Assembly: GCA_914767715.1 (NCBI GenBank)
Contig: OU612071.1
Coordinates: 12,135,493-12,199,492, forward strand
Source of the DNA: Membranipora membranacea
Taxonomy: Eukaryota; Bryozoa; Gymnolaemata; Cheilostomatida; Membraniporidae
DNA length: 64,000 nt
Direction: 5' to 3'
The translations under genes were made by a program, and so were the position numbers. Shown here piece by piece: positions 21,131-33,400 of this stretch; the first letter of the stretch is position 1; every line of letters starts with the position of its first letter. The notes beneath the pieces are model-generated. The model was given only the letters and a program-made list of their open reading frames with translations. It ran no database searches and had not been told where the DNA came from.

Positions 21131-23590
21131 ACTGTTATAAGGATATACCTTCAATGATAAAACAGCGTTCTCCAAGTAAGAAATACTCAGTGTTAAGATG
21201 GCTGCAAGGCGAGTTAGTGATATAACAATGTGATATTTGATAATGCGCTGCCCTAACTCACATTGCAGCTATTGCATTGGGACTTTCACCTTATCATAAA
21301 GACTGAAATTGTCAGACAGTTAGTTTGCTTGCAAACATGTACACCACGGTGTAATTCATATAAAAAGAAGCCTGGTTTATGTTAGTCTAAGTGATCAGAC
21401 CGCTCATATATGTGTTAGGAGTATTACATTATCAACCATTCCCATGGGGTTGATGAATTCATTCAACCAAGAAGAACAAATCTGTGTGCTACGCTGCCAT
21501 CACACTGCTATAAACTAGATCAAACATGATCCGACTGGCCTGCATTTAGAGTTTTGAGCCACAGCTTGCCATTGTCAATGGGAATGATCGAAATGTGGGT
21601 TGGATCATACTTGATATAATCGAAGACTCTAACTTGGGTTCGAATCCCGGTGGCCGCAGATTTGTTTCGATGTTATTTTTTCTCAGCTCTATCATGGAAA
21701 TGGCTGCATATTTCGAGATCGAGCCAAGAGGTGACAACTCAGCTCGATGAAGGCCGACCTTGAAATTCACATGGAAACATGGCGAATGGCTCCCATCAGT
21801 GAGTGAATTTTCAAAATTCTTCATTTTGATGCGCATATTATATTATTCGGGCGGACAGGCAGTGCGCCTTGCAATGCTATAATTATAATTTTAATACAAC
21901 CTCTGATTTGACCGGTGCCTCTGAGGTAATCTAATAACGGAAACATTCACATAAATTTTACCTTTTTGGTGTGCCGGATCGTCTCAGTTTTGTTAGTTAC
22001 TTGTTTTGCTCACAATTCCCTGTACTTATTAATTAAATTATTATTGCGCATCGAGCATAGTAATTGACACCCATTATTTTAATTACAGTGGACTAATTCA
22101 AAAAGATATTTTGTGTGTAAAATGCATTGATATCAAAGGGTCATATTATCGAAAAAGATAATTTTCCTAAGCAGAATGTGCACAAAATCCGAAAAAATAT
22201 CATAATATAAAGTGTCAGCTGCAAAGTCATGGTATCAACACCTCATAAAATCCAACCACAAATCCAACCATCAAATGACAGCTGAAGAAGAAAAAAGTTA
22301 TACTAAATAGGGTCATAAAAAAACATAATTTGATCAGCAACAAAAAAAGTATATAAGGCTGGAGAAATATAAAAAAAAACGAATATTCTGTGTAGATAAC
22401 AGCGAATAAACTCGACCTCAACCGAATTAACTACCTAGTGATTAGCATACCGAATGCGGTTATAAAATAAGATAAGTTTATAATCAGTTTATCAGCGATG
22501 GAGTCAAGTTGCTTTGTGTCACCCTCGTATATACCACATGGTAACAATATTGCAATGTGGGTTCTCCGGTTTACAGAGTCACCACATTAACTCTCTAAGA
22601 CTGAGATCTGTGCTCACAAGCTTGGGACGATGATTCTCGCTATGTGACATTGTCTTTGTTCAATTATCTAGATACGATCTCATTTAATTCGAGCGCAAAA
22701 ATCTGACTCAAGAGCATGTCTTTTAATTGTTATCAAGTCATTTAAAATCAAACGCAATTCAACTTAACACTGCATGTCTTCTTTTAACAAGTTATATTTT
22801 CTATTTAATAATACTATGCACGCTCAATTCAACTCATTTATTATATTTCCCTACAGAAGTCAACTACTGACTACTGTACAATAAATGAAATAAATATGAT
22901 ATGTAAAACTTTCATGCTTAAAAAGTGACCTGACTCCAATTGAAGGTGCAAACAAAGAGCCTGCCTGCCGACCAGAAGGCTGCCAAACAGATCATGATTT
23001 TCAATGGACAACAATTTTCTTGGACAGTATAAACCCAGACACATTAACAAACTGTTGACATCAATAAGCAAAAAAAAACAAGATTTAAAACACAATTTTC
23101 AATTACTGCAAAAAGAGGGTTGATCCGCAGCAAGAGTGAGTTGGTGTAAGTCAGCCGATGGTGTTTTATGCTAATTCTGCATTGTCTCCGTTGGCGCCAC
23201 CTTTACTGCGTTGTCACGGTTGTGGCGTTAGGTGGTACGGGCTAAAATTAGCATTTTTAATTTAATTGAATTGCGTGACCTCGACTTGAAGTTTAATGTC
23301 CTGACTGTTAACAGCGTGTCCTCGAGTCGAGGTTGAGTGTACTACTGATGATGATATGAATATTGAATATTGTCTGACGTTGTTATCCTATGGTGGTTTT
23401 CCCTGGCTAGATATGTCTGCTACTGTGGATCGGACAGCAATACGGGATCAGTCACGTCTCGTAATCATAGTATATACAAATCTGTCTACAAAAGAAGCAG
23501 TGATATATTATGGATAAGATAGCAATCGCAAAAGCTTCTGATGTTTTATTGAAAGAAATCAATTAAAAAGTCTGAGCACAGAAAAGGAGA
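21131..23590. other. AT-rich stretch without a recognised gene
   Basis: A B-box-like GGGTTCGAATCCCGG at about 21638 hints at a decayed tRNA-derived SINE. Nothing else is supported; open frames here are short and AT-driven. Confidence 0.4.
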
Positions 23591-23591
23591 C

Positions 23592-23682
23592 TCTGTGTGA
23601 GCTGGAACGGGTATTGAACCCGATCGTAACCAGTGGGTTTAACCACCTCTGATCAGTACCGGGACGAGTCGGGTTTTACCTT
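23592..23682 (-). mobile_element. tRNA-like SINE head
   Basis: On the minus strand: GGTGGTTAAACCCACTGG, then GATCGGGTTCAATACCCG (B box). Its flank contains GACGAGTCGGG, shared with the body of SINE family 2. Confidence 0.5.
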
Positions 23683-23875
23683 TTCGGGTTTTAACTTCCT
23701 CAGGCCTAGCTTGTGAATTCATATACACTACCAACTTGTAATTACTAGCTGGTCATAGCACTGCCTGCACCAAGACTCAATCCCGGGACCTCATGCTACA
23801 TTGGAAATGAATGCTATATGCTCATAACAACAGCTTTTAGTCATAATTATGCTGTGATCATTTAACATTTCAACA

Positions 23876-24010
23876 TTACATAAAGCTTTCTTCAGACATC
23901 TATAAATCAAAATAAATCACTATACTTGACAGAAAATGATGAAATTTAGTCTTAACATAGCTCCTTATGTCTAGATGAGAATTTACAAACTGAATCAAAC
24001 TTAATACAGC
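23876..24010. repeat. Dispersed repeat, inverted partner at 36528-36652
   Basis: CATAAAGCTTTCTTCAGACATC here reads as its reverse complement near 36630, followed in both by the same 100 bases in mirrored order. Confidence 0.8.
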
Positions 24011-24420
24011 AGTCTTTTATCCAATAGATATATTGGCTTAAAGTTTTTGTTTCAAAAAGCATGACGTGCTTTGGGTCCCAAGCGCTTTTATAGTAGCCAC
24101 TGTACATGTACTGTACATTAGTTATTTTCTATGATATCAAAACGTCACTTCGTCAAAAAACGAGTTCTTGTCATAGGAGACAAAAATTAATTCAGTACCA
24201 TAAACAAGGGACGTAAACATGGTTCGCTTACGAAAACAGAGGGAAACGACAATGGTTGTTTTCCAAGTTAGCTACCAAAACATTCAAAATCCGGTGAAGA
24301 AGAATTGTCTGAGCTCCACTGTCTCTACATATTTCGCACCCCATCCCGTCCTTGACGAGGTCATCTGATTTATATGTTACACACTCATAGACCATATATT
24401 GAATATTCATTAATTTTTGT

Positions 24421-24525
24421 GGACCTCATTGTGGCTCAACAGAGTTGTCTACACTTCACACATGAAATCAGATGATAGATCATGCTGTTATCAGGTAACA
24501 CAAGCAGACAATCTGAACAAAGCAA
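24421..24525. repeat. Dispersed repeat, inverted partner at 48765-48850
   Basis: GGACCTCATTGTG, CAACAGAGTTGTCTACACTTC and TGTTATCAGGT recur in reverse complement. Confidence 0.75.
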
Positions 24526-24728
24526 GGGCTTTATACACAACCACTTGAAGAAAAAGTCATTTTCACTGACAGAGGCTATGTCTGTGTAAAATCAATGAAC
24601 TTTGTTTGAAAACAATCTCACCTAACATTTGTATACCAGGGCTGTTCAATCCTTAACTCCTTATTCACTATCATCTCTAAATAAATGTGCAGTCAAGGAG
24701 TACTTCTTCTTTATACAGTCTAACCACT

Positions 24729-25118
24729 CATAGGTTGATGTAAGACTAAAGAGGAGTTAGCTATACCAAGGAGTTGGAGACTCCTAGGTTGATGTAAGAC
24801 TAAAGAGGAGTTACTGTTAGCTATACCAAGGAGTTGGAGACTCCTAGGCTGATGTTAGACTAAAGAGGAGTTAGGCTTGGTATAGCTAGGCTTGGTATAG
24901 CTAACTGAGTTAGCTATACCAAGGAGTTGGAGATTCCTAGGTTGGTGTAAGACTAAAGAGGAGTTGGCTATACCAAGGAGTTGGAGACTCCTAGGTTGGT
25001 GTAAGACTAAAGAGGAGTTGGCTATACCAAGGAGTTGGAGACTCCTAGGTTGATGTTAGACTAACAGAGGTCAGGAGCTAGTTATACCAAGGAGTTAGAG
25101 ACTCTAGTCTAACTCCAG
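24729..25118. repeat. Minisatellite of about 57-61 bp units
   Basis: About six units of CTATACCAAGGAGTTGGAG plus ACTCCTAGGTTGATGTAAG plus ACTAAAGAGGAGTT. One unit contains an inverted piece, CTTGGTATAGCTA, so it can also fold. Confidence 0.9.
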
Positions 25119-25163
25119 TCCTTGGTTATTATACATACACACCACTGCCTTGGTCGAACTGTT

Positions 25164-25196
25164 TTATATCATTATATATATATATATATGTGTGTG
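25164..25196. repeat. TA/TG dinucleotide microsatellite
   Basis: (AT)n followed by (GT)n. Confidence 0.85.
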
Positions 25197-25322
25197 TCAC
25201 TCATCGTATTGGTTTAACTAAATGATGAAAGTGCACCTTCACAAACTATACACTGTGACTGTGACTATAATTGATAGGTTGTTTATAAATAATAATGTAA
25301 TTTAATACGTGAGTTAGGGATC

Positions 25323-25400
25323 GGGAAAAGCTCAGTTGGTAGAGCCTTGGACTCTTGACTGCAAGGTAGTGGGTTCGATCCTCAGTGGTGCTCTCCGGTG
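25323..25400 (+). mobile_element. tRNA-like SINE head
   Basis: AAAGCTCAGTTGGTAGAGC (A box), CAAGGTAGTGGGTTCGATCC (B box). The anticodon arm is too long for a canonical cloverleaf, so it is treated as a SINE remnant. It abuts the MITE at 25411. Confidence 0.55.
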
Positions 25401-25410
25401 CAACCTCCTG

Positions 25411-25670
25411 GGGGGTCTTTCAATAAGAAAGAGCCAAAATCGTAATCTGATCGCTCACTCACTTAGCGAGCGATACCTGCTATGGCTCTCGCTTTCAGAT
25501 CGCTCTCGCTTTCAGATCGCTCACTCATTGATGGAACTATATACATTCTGAGTGAGCGACCTGGGAGCGATTTCGTCTAATTGAAAGACCAAGTGAGTGA
25601 TAATTTTGAGCGATGTGATAGTGATAACTTGCTTTAGTAAAGCATCGCTCTTCCCAATTGAAAGACCCCC
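25411..25670. mobile_element. MITE family 1, full length
   Basis: Both ends are present (GGGGGTCTTTCAATAAG and CAATTGAAAGACCCCC), with CGCTCACTCA motifs between. Confidence 0.9.
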
Positions 25671-26337
25671 AGATTAACAATTTGTGTTTTCGACTTGAAA
25701 CCTGAAACAGGAAAACCAAAGACTAGTGCAGCTTGATAAAGTATATACCACAATAAATCACTAACTAACTAGGCACTAAAACATGCATAGTATGCATGCA
25801 ATCCTACAGCAATAATACTAGCCTGTCTTGACAAGCTAAATAGCCTACCTTAATACCTGCTGGCATTACATTGGCAGCAGCATTAGTCGGATCTTTTTGA
25901 CCGATCAATGAGGCATAGCACACCTATTTACGGGTCCCACTCATATCTTTTCGTTGTGATACATTGAATAGACTAGGCCCCTATTTCTTGTCGTTCAACT
26001 AACGGATTGTTCACTTTTAATCAAAATTGCATTTTGTTATCCAGTGGTTTTATTCACTTTTCATGTTAAATGCCAACTTAGCAGTCCCAAAAATTAAAAT
26101 GTCAATATCAAGCTAATGTAATTTATGTGATGGTAAGACAGGCAGGGCATATTAGGAGATAAAGAAGAGAGAATCGGGTGGCAGGGTTTACGCCATGATC
26201 GGTCACTTGGACTTGCAAGCCTGTATTTCGCCCATATCCAGTCATGAACCACCCAAAACCTATAACGGAGTATCCATTCAACCATACATCCAATAATCCA
26301 ACTCAATCTCCAGTTAACCTTGTACATAGTTAGTAGT

Positions 26338-26572
26338 AGGAGGTGGCTCAGTCGATTAGAGCGCCGTTCCTTTATTTAGCATGCATATGTTGACGGTTGT
26401 GGGTTCGAATCCCACTAAGTCCATCGGCTATTGGGGTTCTGCTGGCCCCCAGGTGTGCTCCGACCTGCCTGGTAACAGAGAGCAATCTGGCACAGATATT
26501 GCGGCCTCGCCAATAAGGCAACCACATTTTCGCCGTCCATGCTTTGGGATGTGGCTTGTGATGTGACAACTG
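26338..26572 (+). mobile_element. tRNA-derived SINE, family 3
   Basis: Head GAGGTGGCTCAGTCGATTAG, B box GTGGGTTCGAATCCCAC, then a GC-richer body quite unlike the surroundings (CCCAGGTGTGCTCCGACC). Confidence 0.7.
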
Positions 26573-26732
26573 ATTTTAATCAACTTTTTTTCAATCAAAG
26601 AGTCAGCTTCCAGTTCCCCTGAGGTTTTATGGCATTTATTACGCGGTATTATCATAATAAGATCAGGCTTTGTAAAAGCTACAAACAGTTTTTTTTGGAA
26701 GCGGTTAGCACTGGGCCTAGATAGGAAGCCTT

Positions 26733-26920
26733 TAAATTAGAATAAGGGATGCTTTACAAAAGAAAAATATCACTATCACATTGCTCAAAATTACCATTCA
26801 CTTGGTCTTGGGGCCCCCAAATCGCTCACTCAGAATGTATAGTTCCAACAATGAGTGAGCAATTTCTGAGTTAGCGTTCATTGAGTGAGCGACACAGATT
26901 GGGATTATGGCTGTTTTTAG
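26733..26920. mobile_element. MITE family 1, decayed
   Basis: ATCACTATCACATTGCTC, CACTTGGTCTTGGGGCC and AATGAGTGAGCAAT are recognisable; the ends are degraded. Confidence 0.65.
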
Positions 26921-27419
26921 TATATTTATGTGCATATAGTATATGACCATTGTTTGTATGATGGAATATTTATGCTAATTTTGTTTCCATTTTTACGATT
27001 ATCAGCTTTGAGAAGACCCTGAGTAGGTATGTAGACATATGTGTCCAGAGAGGAGTAGTAATGATCCATCACTGCCCAGGATCAAGAAAAAATGTGATAA
27101 ACCTCTGGCCCGAAGTTCTAGGGGAGGCAGGGAGGCTCTGCCTCCCCTAGAAAGCTAAATACAGTGGCCTCACAACACTATAATTGAATAAACCGTATCA
27201 GAATCAGCTCCTCTGGAATTTCCATTTGCTCATGCTAATGCCTTAATTTTTTCGGGGGAGAGCCGTCAGGTCCCCTCCCCTATAATTTTTTTCTAAACTA
27301 CTACATTCATATAAAACCCTGGATGACTGACAGCCTCATACCAAACAGACATCTGGAGTACCGCAGTATAGCTTGTGTAATAAACACTTGGTGTGCCTGT
27401 TATACCCTGTCTAAGCTAA

Positions 27420-27545
27420 GAACAAGTTTGTTCCCTCTGTGGTGGCATAGGGTTATCGCCAAAGTCGATCATCTGGTACGGCGCCTCCATATCCGAATTT
27501 TGGGCTATCCCTTCGCCACCATAGAGGAAACAAACAAAACAAACT
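27420..27545. mobile_element. Foldback element with GTTTGTTCCCTCTGTGGTGGC arms
   Basis: The left arm TTTGTTCCCTCTGTGGTGG is mirrored at the right by CCACCATAGAGGAAACAAAC. About 120 bp, no coding capacity. Confidence 0.65.
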
Positions 27546-27911
27546 GGTGACTGTCACACAGGGAAATTTCCCTTGATTCCATTATTAATATATCGCATTA
27601 GAACTCTCAGCTGGTATCACTAAACACCTGTCCACCTTTCCAGACATGCCTTTCAGCCCAAGCACCTGTTTGTATTCGTGTCAGACACTTCTACAGGTCA
27701 CAATCTTAGGACTGGTCTATAAAGGCATCATTAATATTCAAAAATGGTGAAATGAGTACTGCAGAGGCACCCATGTGTGTAAATATTTGCATTCTCAGTA
27801 TCTGTAGTTTCCAAAGTAACATATCCTTTATTTTATTTCAATGCAGTAAGATAACCAAGCATGTGGAACCTTTAGGAACCTTTTCATTAGATAACCTTCC
27901 TCATCAAAACC

Positions 27912-28023
27912 TAGAGCAAGTTTGATCCATTTTCCCTCATTGGACATTCCCCCCCCCCCCATACTGACACACCGGTTGAGGGGGGCAATTCCAATGAGGG
28001 AAAAATGGATCAAACTTGATCTA
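27912..28023. mobile_element. 112-bp hairpin element with 9-bp target duplication
   Basis: Arms TAGAGCAAGTTTGATCC and GGATCAAACTTGATCTA extend to about 33 bp around a C run. Direct repeats ATCAAAACC lie exactly outside both ends (27903-27911 and 28024-28032). Confidence 0.85.
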
Positions 28024-28189
28024 ATCAAAACCAGGGCTCCAGTAGGGCCTATTGGCTCTTTCTCAAATTTACACTGTTTGAGGCTATAGTAGCACTTTAG
28101 GGGTTGTGATATTTGCTGAGGTAAAATAAATGGTGAATCAAAGCCAATTATCGTATTATTCAGAGATCGCCCCCACCCCAAATTCAGGG

Positions 28190-28640
28190 CACAATGATAT
28201 GAAATTTGAGCATTACACGGTCAAAGAACAGATAACAACTAAAATAGTTGGAAATTTACTCACTCAAAACATACAAAACAAAGCACTCTTTAGTAGTATT
28301 TTCAGGCAAACTTGCAATTCCAGAGATGCTTGAAATAGCTAAATTAAATACTGGTGAACAATAAGTCAGGGTTATCTTCATAACCCCTATGTTTTAGTAC
28401 TAGAATTGTGAACTTGGTAGTCTGTAGCTAGTCCTATGATTCAGCTGATTTCTTTTGTATTGCTCATTAAGTTGAACAAACGCCTACCAAAAGAACTTGT
28501 GTCATGAAGTGTGGACAGCTGACATGATTAGACATGCTTAAAATAGCTTAATTAAACGCTAGAGAACAATATGTCAGGGTCATCATTATAACAGTTTTGC
28601 CTCCCACTCACAATTTTATGATACTGCTTCTGCTTTCTCT
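28190..28640. repeat. Dispersed repeat, copy 2 and partial copy
   Basis: Matches 5585-5990 in the same orientation. From about 28540 a partial third copy repeats AATAGCTTAATTAAACGC. Confidence 0.75.
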
Positions 28641-29640
28641 ATAGCCCAATTTTATTCAAATTGCAGGTGACTCTACAAATACGAGCAGCAGAGGGTGAGA
28701 CTGGGGACAAGTGAGCCATTATATTAAACTCAAGATTCTCTGAAGGTAAGAAAATCACATGAAGAAAGCAAATTAGTCTCAAGCAATATAACCAGTTTAC
28801 CATTCCTGAAAGATGTCCTCGCTAGTGTAAGCTGTTGATAACACAGAACCATCTAGAGTCATATTTATTATTTCTGTTTTCTGGCCTTAGAGTTATCCTC
28901 ACATGGTCAAAGAGCGGATAATAACTAATATATTTAGAAACCAGAATCCAATTATTTGTGAGAGGAAAATTTACCCCATGTCATACCTGACAAGTCTCCC
29001 TATTTGGTAGGAAGGCTCCCAGTTCATAGGAGTTTTCCATCCCCTCTCTATCTCCCTTTTTCCTCCCTCTTTTTGCATCCTTCATCCAAAAAATTGTAAA
29101 CTGGTATATTTGCCCTCTTTCTTCAATCAAGCAGTTAGAGACAACTCCTGTCGCTTAAATTTATCACTCAACTGCATATGTGATTTTTACCTCATCATCT
29201 TACCAATTTGGGCGGTTGAGCGGTTTTCACAAATCTTTTCTTGGTGATGACAATTTTAATCACTCTCAGCTAACATTCACTACTGACACGCCCTTCTACA
29301 ACGACTGCTTTTTTTTAACACTTTAATTGGCAGTCTATTTCATTCCAGTAGCGGAACGTTTTCCGAATGGTGCCGAAAAAAAGCGGAAAAGGAAAGAAAG
29401 AAAGCTTGTGAATGAAAATATAAGTTAAAATGGAAATAGCTTATTCGCATAACTATGAGAGATGAAATATCTTTGAGAAGAAAAATCCAAAAAATGTAAA
29501 TGATATTTCCATTATAGTATCGTGCAGAGGCAAAACTTGTTGCAGAGATAAAAAGATAATGTTGTAATTTCAACAAAAGATATTTGAAAACTCCTGATTT
29601 AAAGCATTTATACCTCGACACACAGGCTCGTTTGGTATTC
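28641..29640. other. Stretch without a recognised gene
   Basis: It contains another trace of the dispersed repeat (28885-28950). Otherwise low-complexity AT-rich sequence. Confidence 0.4.
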
Positions 29641-30257
29641 CATCAGAACAAATAATCTTAAGGTGCAATTGGTCAAGTTTATCCAATGGAGAAATCATTT
29701 TTTCTTTTTCATAGACAGAGCTGCTATCTACCTTCAGTTTTAAAAATATGCAAAGCGAAAAATTCCTAATAACATGCTTGACTCAAAAAATGAAAGCAAA
29801 GTGTTTTAGGTGGAATTTGGTATTATTTATACAATGCTATGTAGTGACTAGCATCAAATAGTCCTTGTGAACACACACAAAAATAAGATGTAGTTACTTC
29901 GATTCTGAGATAGTTCCCCTACTTTGCCTTTGCAATGAACTATTTTGACCCTATAATGACCTGCTAATTGAAGAACAATCAGCTGTAATTTGAAAATTTC
30001 AAATAATAAACTTACTTTTGATAATGCCTGAAGGTGAATAAAGAGTAAAATTAACTCTAAAATTTGTTGCCAAGTCAATTATTTTATGTTCAAGTGGGGA
30101 AACAATCTGAGAATTTGACCTATTGACCTATTGATATTTAAACTTCTAATTTTTCTTTGTGTACAGTTAACAAAGGTCTACATACCATTTTGTTTTGTTG
30201 TAATGCAGAGAATCCAATAATCAAATTCGTTCCGATCGACACGGGAGTCGACGAAAG
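29641..30257 (+). promoter_or_regulatory. Upstream region of gene B, paralogous to that of gene A
   Basis: GTCAAGTTTATCCAATG, TGACTCAAA and AGGTGGAATTTGGTATTATT recur upstream of genes A and C (13250-13410, 59210-59370). Conservation across an old duplication may mark promoter or 5' UTR sequence, or simply shared descent. No TATA box was assigned. Confidence 0.45.
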
Positions 30258-30465
30258 ATGGCTATTATAAGACGCGGTCAAGATGTCGTCTCTATCAAAA
30301 ACAAAACTAAGATGCTGCTTGCTGGCTCGACAATGCTGCTTATCACCGCGTTCATCGTCGTAGGAGCCTGCTATGCGCTTGTGCTGTCCCAACTGGAAGA
30401 GCTAAAAGATAAGATGGCCGACATGGAGGGAACAAAACGCCAGAATGCTGACTTTGAAGACTTAG
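30258..30465 (+). CDS. Gene B exon 1 (anchor)
   Basis: 69 codons plus one base before GTAAGA. It aligns throughout with gene A exon 1 (LVLSQLEELKDKMADMEG). Confidence 0.8.
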
Positions 30466-33400
30466 GTAAGATAATACCACAATCACAGTCTAGAGATCAA
30501 CAAATACCCTAGTTGTAGAGGCTTACACCAGAGAGTGCTTGGGGCTTGAACAATCAACCTTGAAAGCTTCAAAAGAATTCGAACCTACAACTCTAGCGGC
30601 AATGATCGCCTGGCGGTGAAAAGCAAGCGCGCTAACCGATTGCACAATCTCCCCATCCAGATGGCGCAGTCGGTTAGGGCGCTTATGGGGGTTAATATTA
30701 AGAAGACTTGATTGAAGACATGTTTGGGTAACTTCATGCAAGCCTGCACTAAGTGTCAGCTAGGCGGTAGCTTAGATTAATAATTGACCACTCTAGGGTA
30801 GAATTCTTCTGATCTTACGACTGCTGTATATTATATTACATTGAATGATATTTATTTCAAATTCAAAGACTAGCTTTGAGGCGGCTCTTTCGTAAGACAT
30901 CATATTCTCCATATTCTATTACATCATGTGAGCGATTTCCAGCTTTAGAATCTTAATATTGAGGGAGTTATGGTCTCTCAAACTTTCAAGGAGATGGCTG
31001 TCGATCGGCATTTAGAATCCCCACACTAAAAATAGATTCACAAACAAAACATAATGGGTGCAAGTGGGTGTTGTACCCAGGTCCTTGGGATCGGCAGGCA
31101 ACGCCACTACCATCGGACCACGACGTCCGGCTATATGAGGCCATTGATAATATAGCGCAGTGGTAGCGGCGTTGCCTGCTGGTCAATAAGACCTTGGTTT
31201 GGGACCCACATGCACCCGTATTATTATGATATAAATGAGACATAGTGTGAGGATTTTCAATGCCGATCGAGAATAAGATGTGATACAAAACAGCAGCCTC
31301 AAAGTAAGTCTTTAAGCGATCATCGATGCTAGAATATGCTGAAAAATGATTGAAGTTTGTAATAATGATGATACATACATGATTATCATTATAAGTACTT
31401 GGTACAGTAGAAACAGCGCTGAAGTGGAACTCTCAACTTTGTTGAAATCCAGCTTAAAATTTTATGTGTGTTAAGTATATGCATAGTATTTAGGACTTTT
31501 TCCAGGTTTAACTTGGTCCAAGTCAAATTCGATTCCATCCAAGACTAGGCCATCACAGGATTCCACCCACAAAATTCTGCATTTATATCTCAGTTCTTGA
31601 ATTCAATCATAAAATTGGGTAGTTTGACAAAATTATATACTGAAATCCATAGGATAGTGGTTAAGTTCGTGGACTGCTGTGCACTAGGTCCTTGGTTCGA
31701 GTCCAGGTGCGAGCAGTATTTTGCCCATCACTCTAGTAGTTGAGACCCCTAAGGACGTAGACCTCTGACCCGACTTGACCCTAACATCACCCGACCACAG
31801 AAACCCAAAACCCGACCCGTTGACTCGACCGTAAATACAACACTTATCAGCATAGATTGAAAGGAAGCAAATAAGCTGCAATGGTGTAGCAGAAAAAGTT
31901 GTATAAGTTTTCTAGAATCTAGATGGATAATGTTTGATTTGAACAGTGTTCCTGCATTTTGAAGGTTTTCAATTAGAATGGGCATTGCTTTTTTATTAAA
32001 AAGTACCACTATCACCCGCTGAAAATTATCGCTCATTTGGTCTTTCGATATGTTCCTGAACTCTGAAGGTTATACTTCCTTCCAATGACTAATCTATTTG
32101 TGAGCTAGACCCTATCGATAATATAACGATTTTGGCAGTTTTAACTGAAACTCTCCCCATGATTGATTGATTGATTTATTGATTGGTTGATTATTTGATT
32201 GATTGATTTATTGATTGGTTGATTATTTGATTGATTGATCGATTTTATTCCTATTGCTAAATTGATATATGTTGTGAAATACTGGGCCCATGATATTAAA
32301 AATGATTGGACGGTCCCATACTATTGGGGAGCTTCCTGCAAATAGAATTGTGCCTTCTCATATTTCCAGTTCATTATTAGCTTCTCAAACATTTTTAATT
32401 GTTGACATCTCTGTGTATCACATCATGTTAACATACATGCTTTGAACTAAAATAAATATTATGCTATTGTTGTCAAGTTCATGAATGTTAGAATCCCATT
32501 ACTCAGACAATTAGTGGTTCTCAATCAAACAAGTTTGCATCGCTTCCCCCCCCCCCCCCCACCCTGGACTTAGATTGAGTGAGAACAATTGTTGGGGACA
32601 AGTAGTCAGCAACCCATTAATAACAGCTCAATATTTACCAAGGGCTGGAAGTTTGTCAAGTTGGTGAAATGACTATCATTATCATATTTATTGAAGGTGG
32701 TACCACTAATGAGCCGCACGGAGGCACTTTTGATGTGAATGCTCGCATTGACACCCTGTCCCGAGCCCAAAAGGAAAACTATCAGATGCTACAACGGTTC
32801 GGTGAGAGCTAGTTAACTCTGCACATATCTCAGTTTAAAATTCATTATTCATCATTATTGTGTAGTGTCCGTAATAACAGGGTAGTTTCAACACCAACGA
32901 ATTGAATCATGTATGGCTCAAGTATGTAATTGCCTTTGTACATTGAAAAGAGCTGGAACGCAAATGTCTCGTATATCACAGGTTATGCAAAAATTGATTA
33001 AAAACACGCTGAAGTCCAGTAGCAAAACAATTAGGAATATTTTCAGGCACTACAGGCACAGTCCCATGTTTTATCTTTCTTTACCTTCTTTCTCAGAGGG
33101 ACAGAAAATTTGGTTAGATACCAAGAGTTGTAGATATTGGAGCCGTATTTGAGCCACACTAGCCCTGTCACGGGCCCACTTATTTTGTTTAAGGCTTGAG
33201 GAGCTTAATGTTGGTTAATTAAAAAATCTTATTTTGTTTGTAGAGCGGAGTTTGGCCGCAATTACAAAGAGGCAAAAGAAGAATGACGATGAAATTCAAA
33301 ATCTCAGTGAGTGTTTGCTATATCATTCCACTCTCAGGACATCATCAGTTCCTGAATTCTAAAGCTACAAGTTCAATACTGTTGTAATGTCACGCCAAAA

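Noticed and set aside
23340-23400. Second LTR matching 54154-54482
   Set aside because: Only TGATGATGATATGAAT and GTTATCCT are shared; too short to support an LTR.
24729-25118. CRISPR-like array
   Set aside because: The units are contiguous and nearly identical throughout, without unique spacers, and the genome is animal.
25323-25400. Functional tRNA gene
   Set aside because: The anticodon arm would have a loop of about twelve bases; no clean cloverleaf can be drawn.
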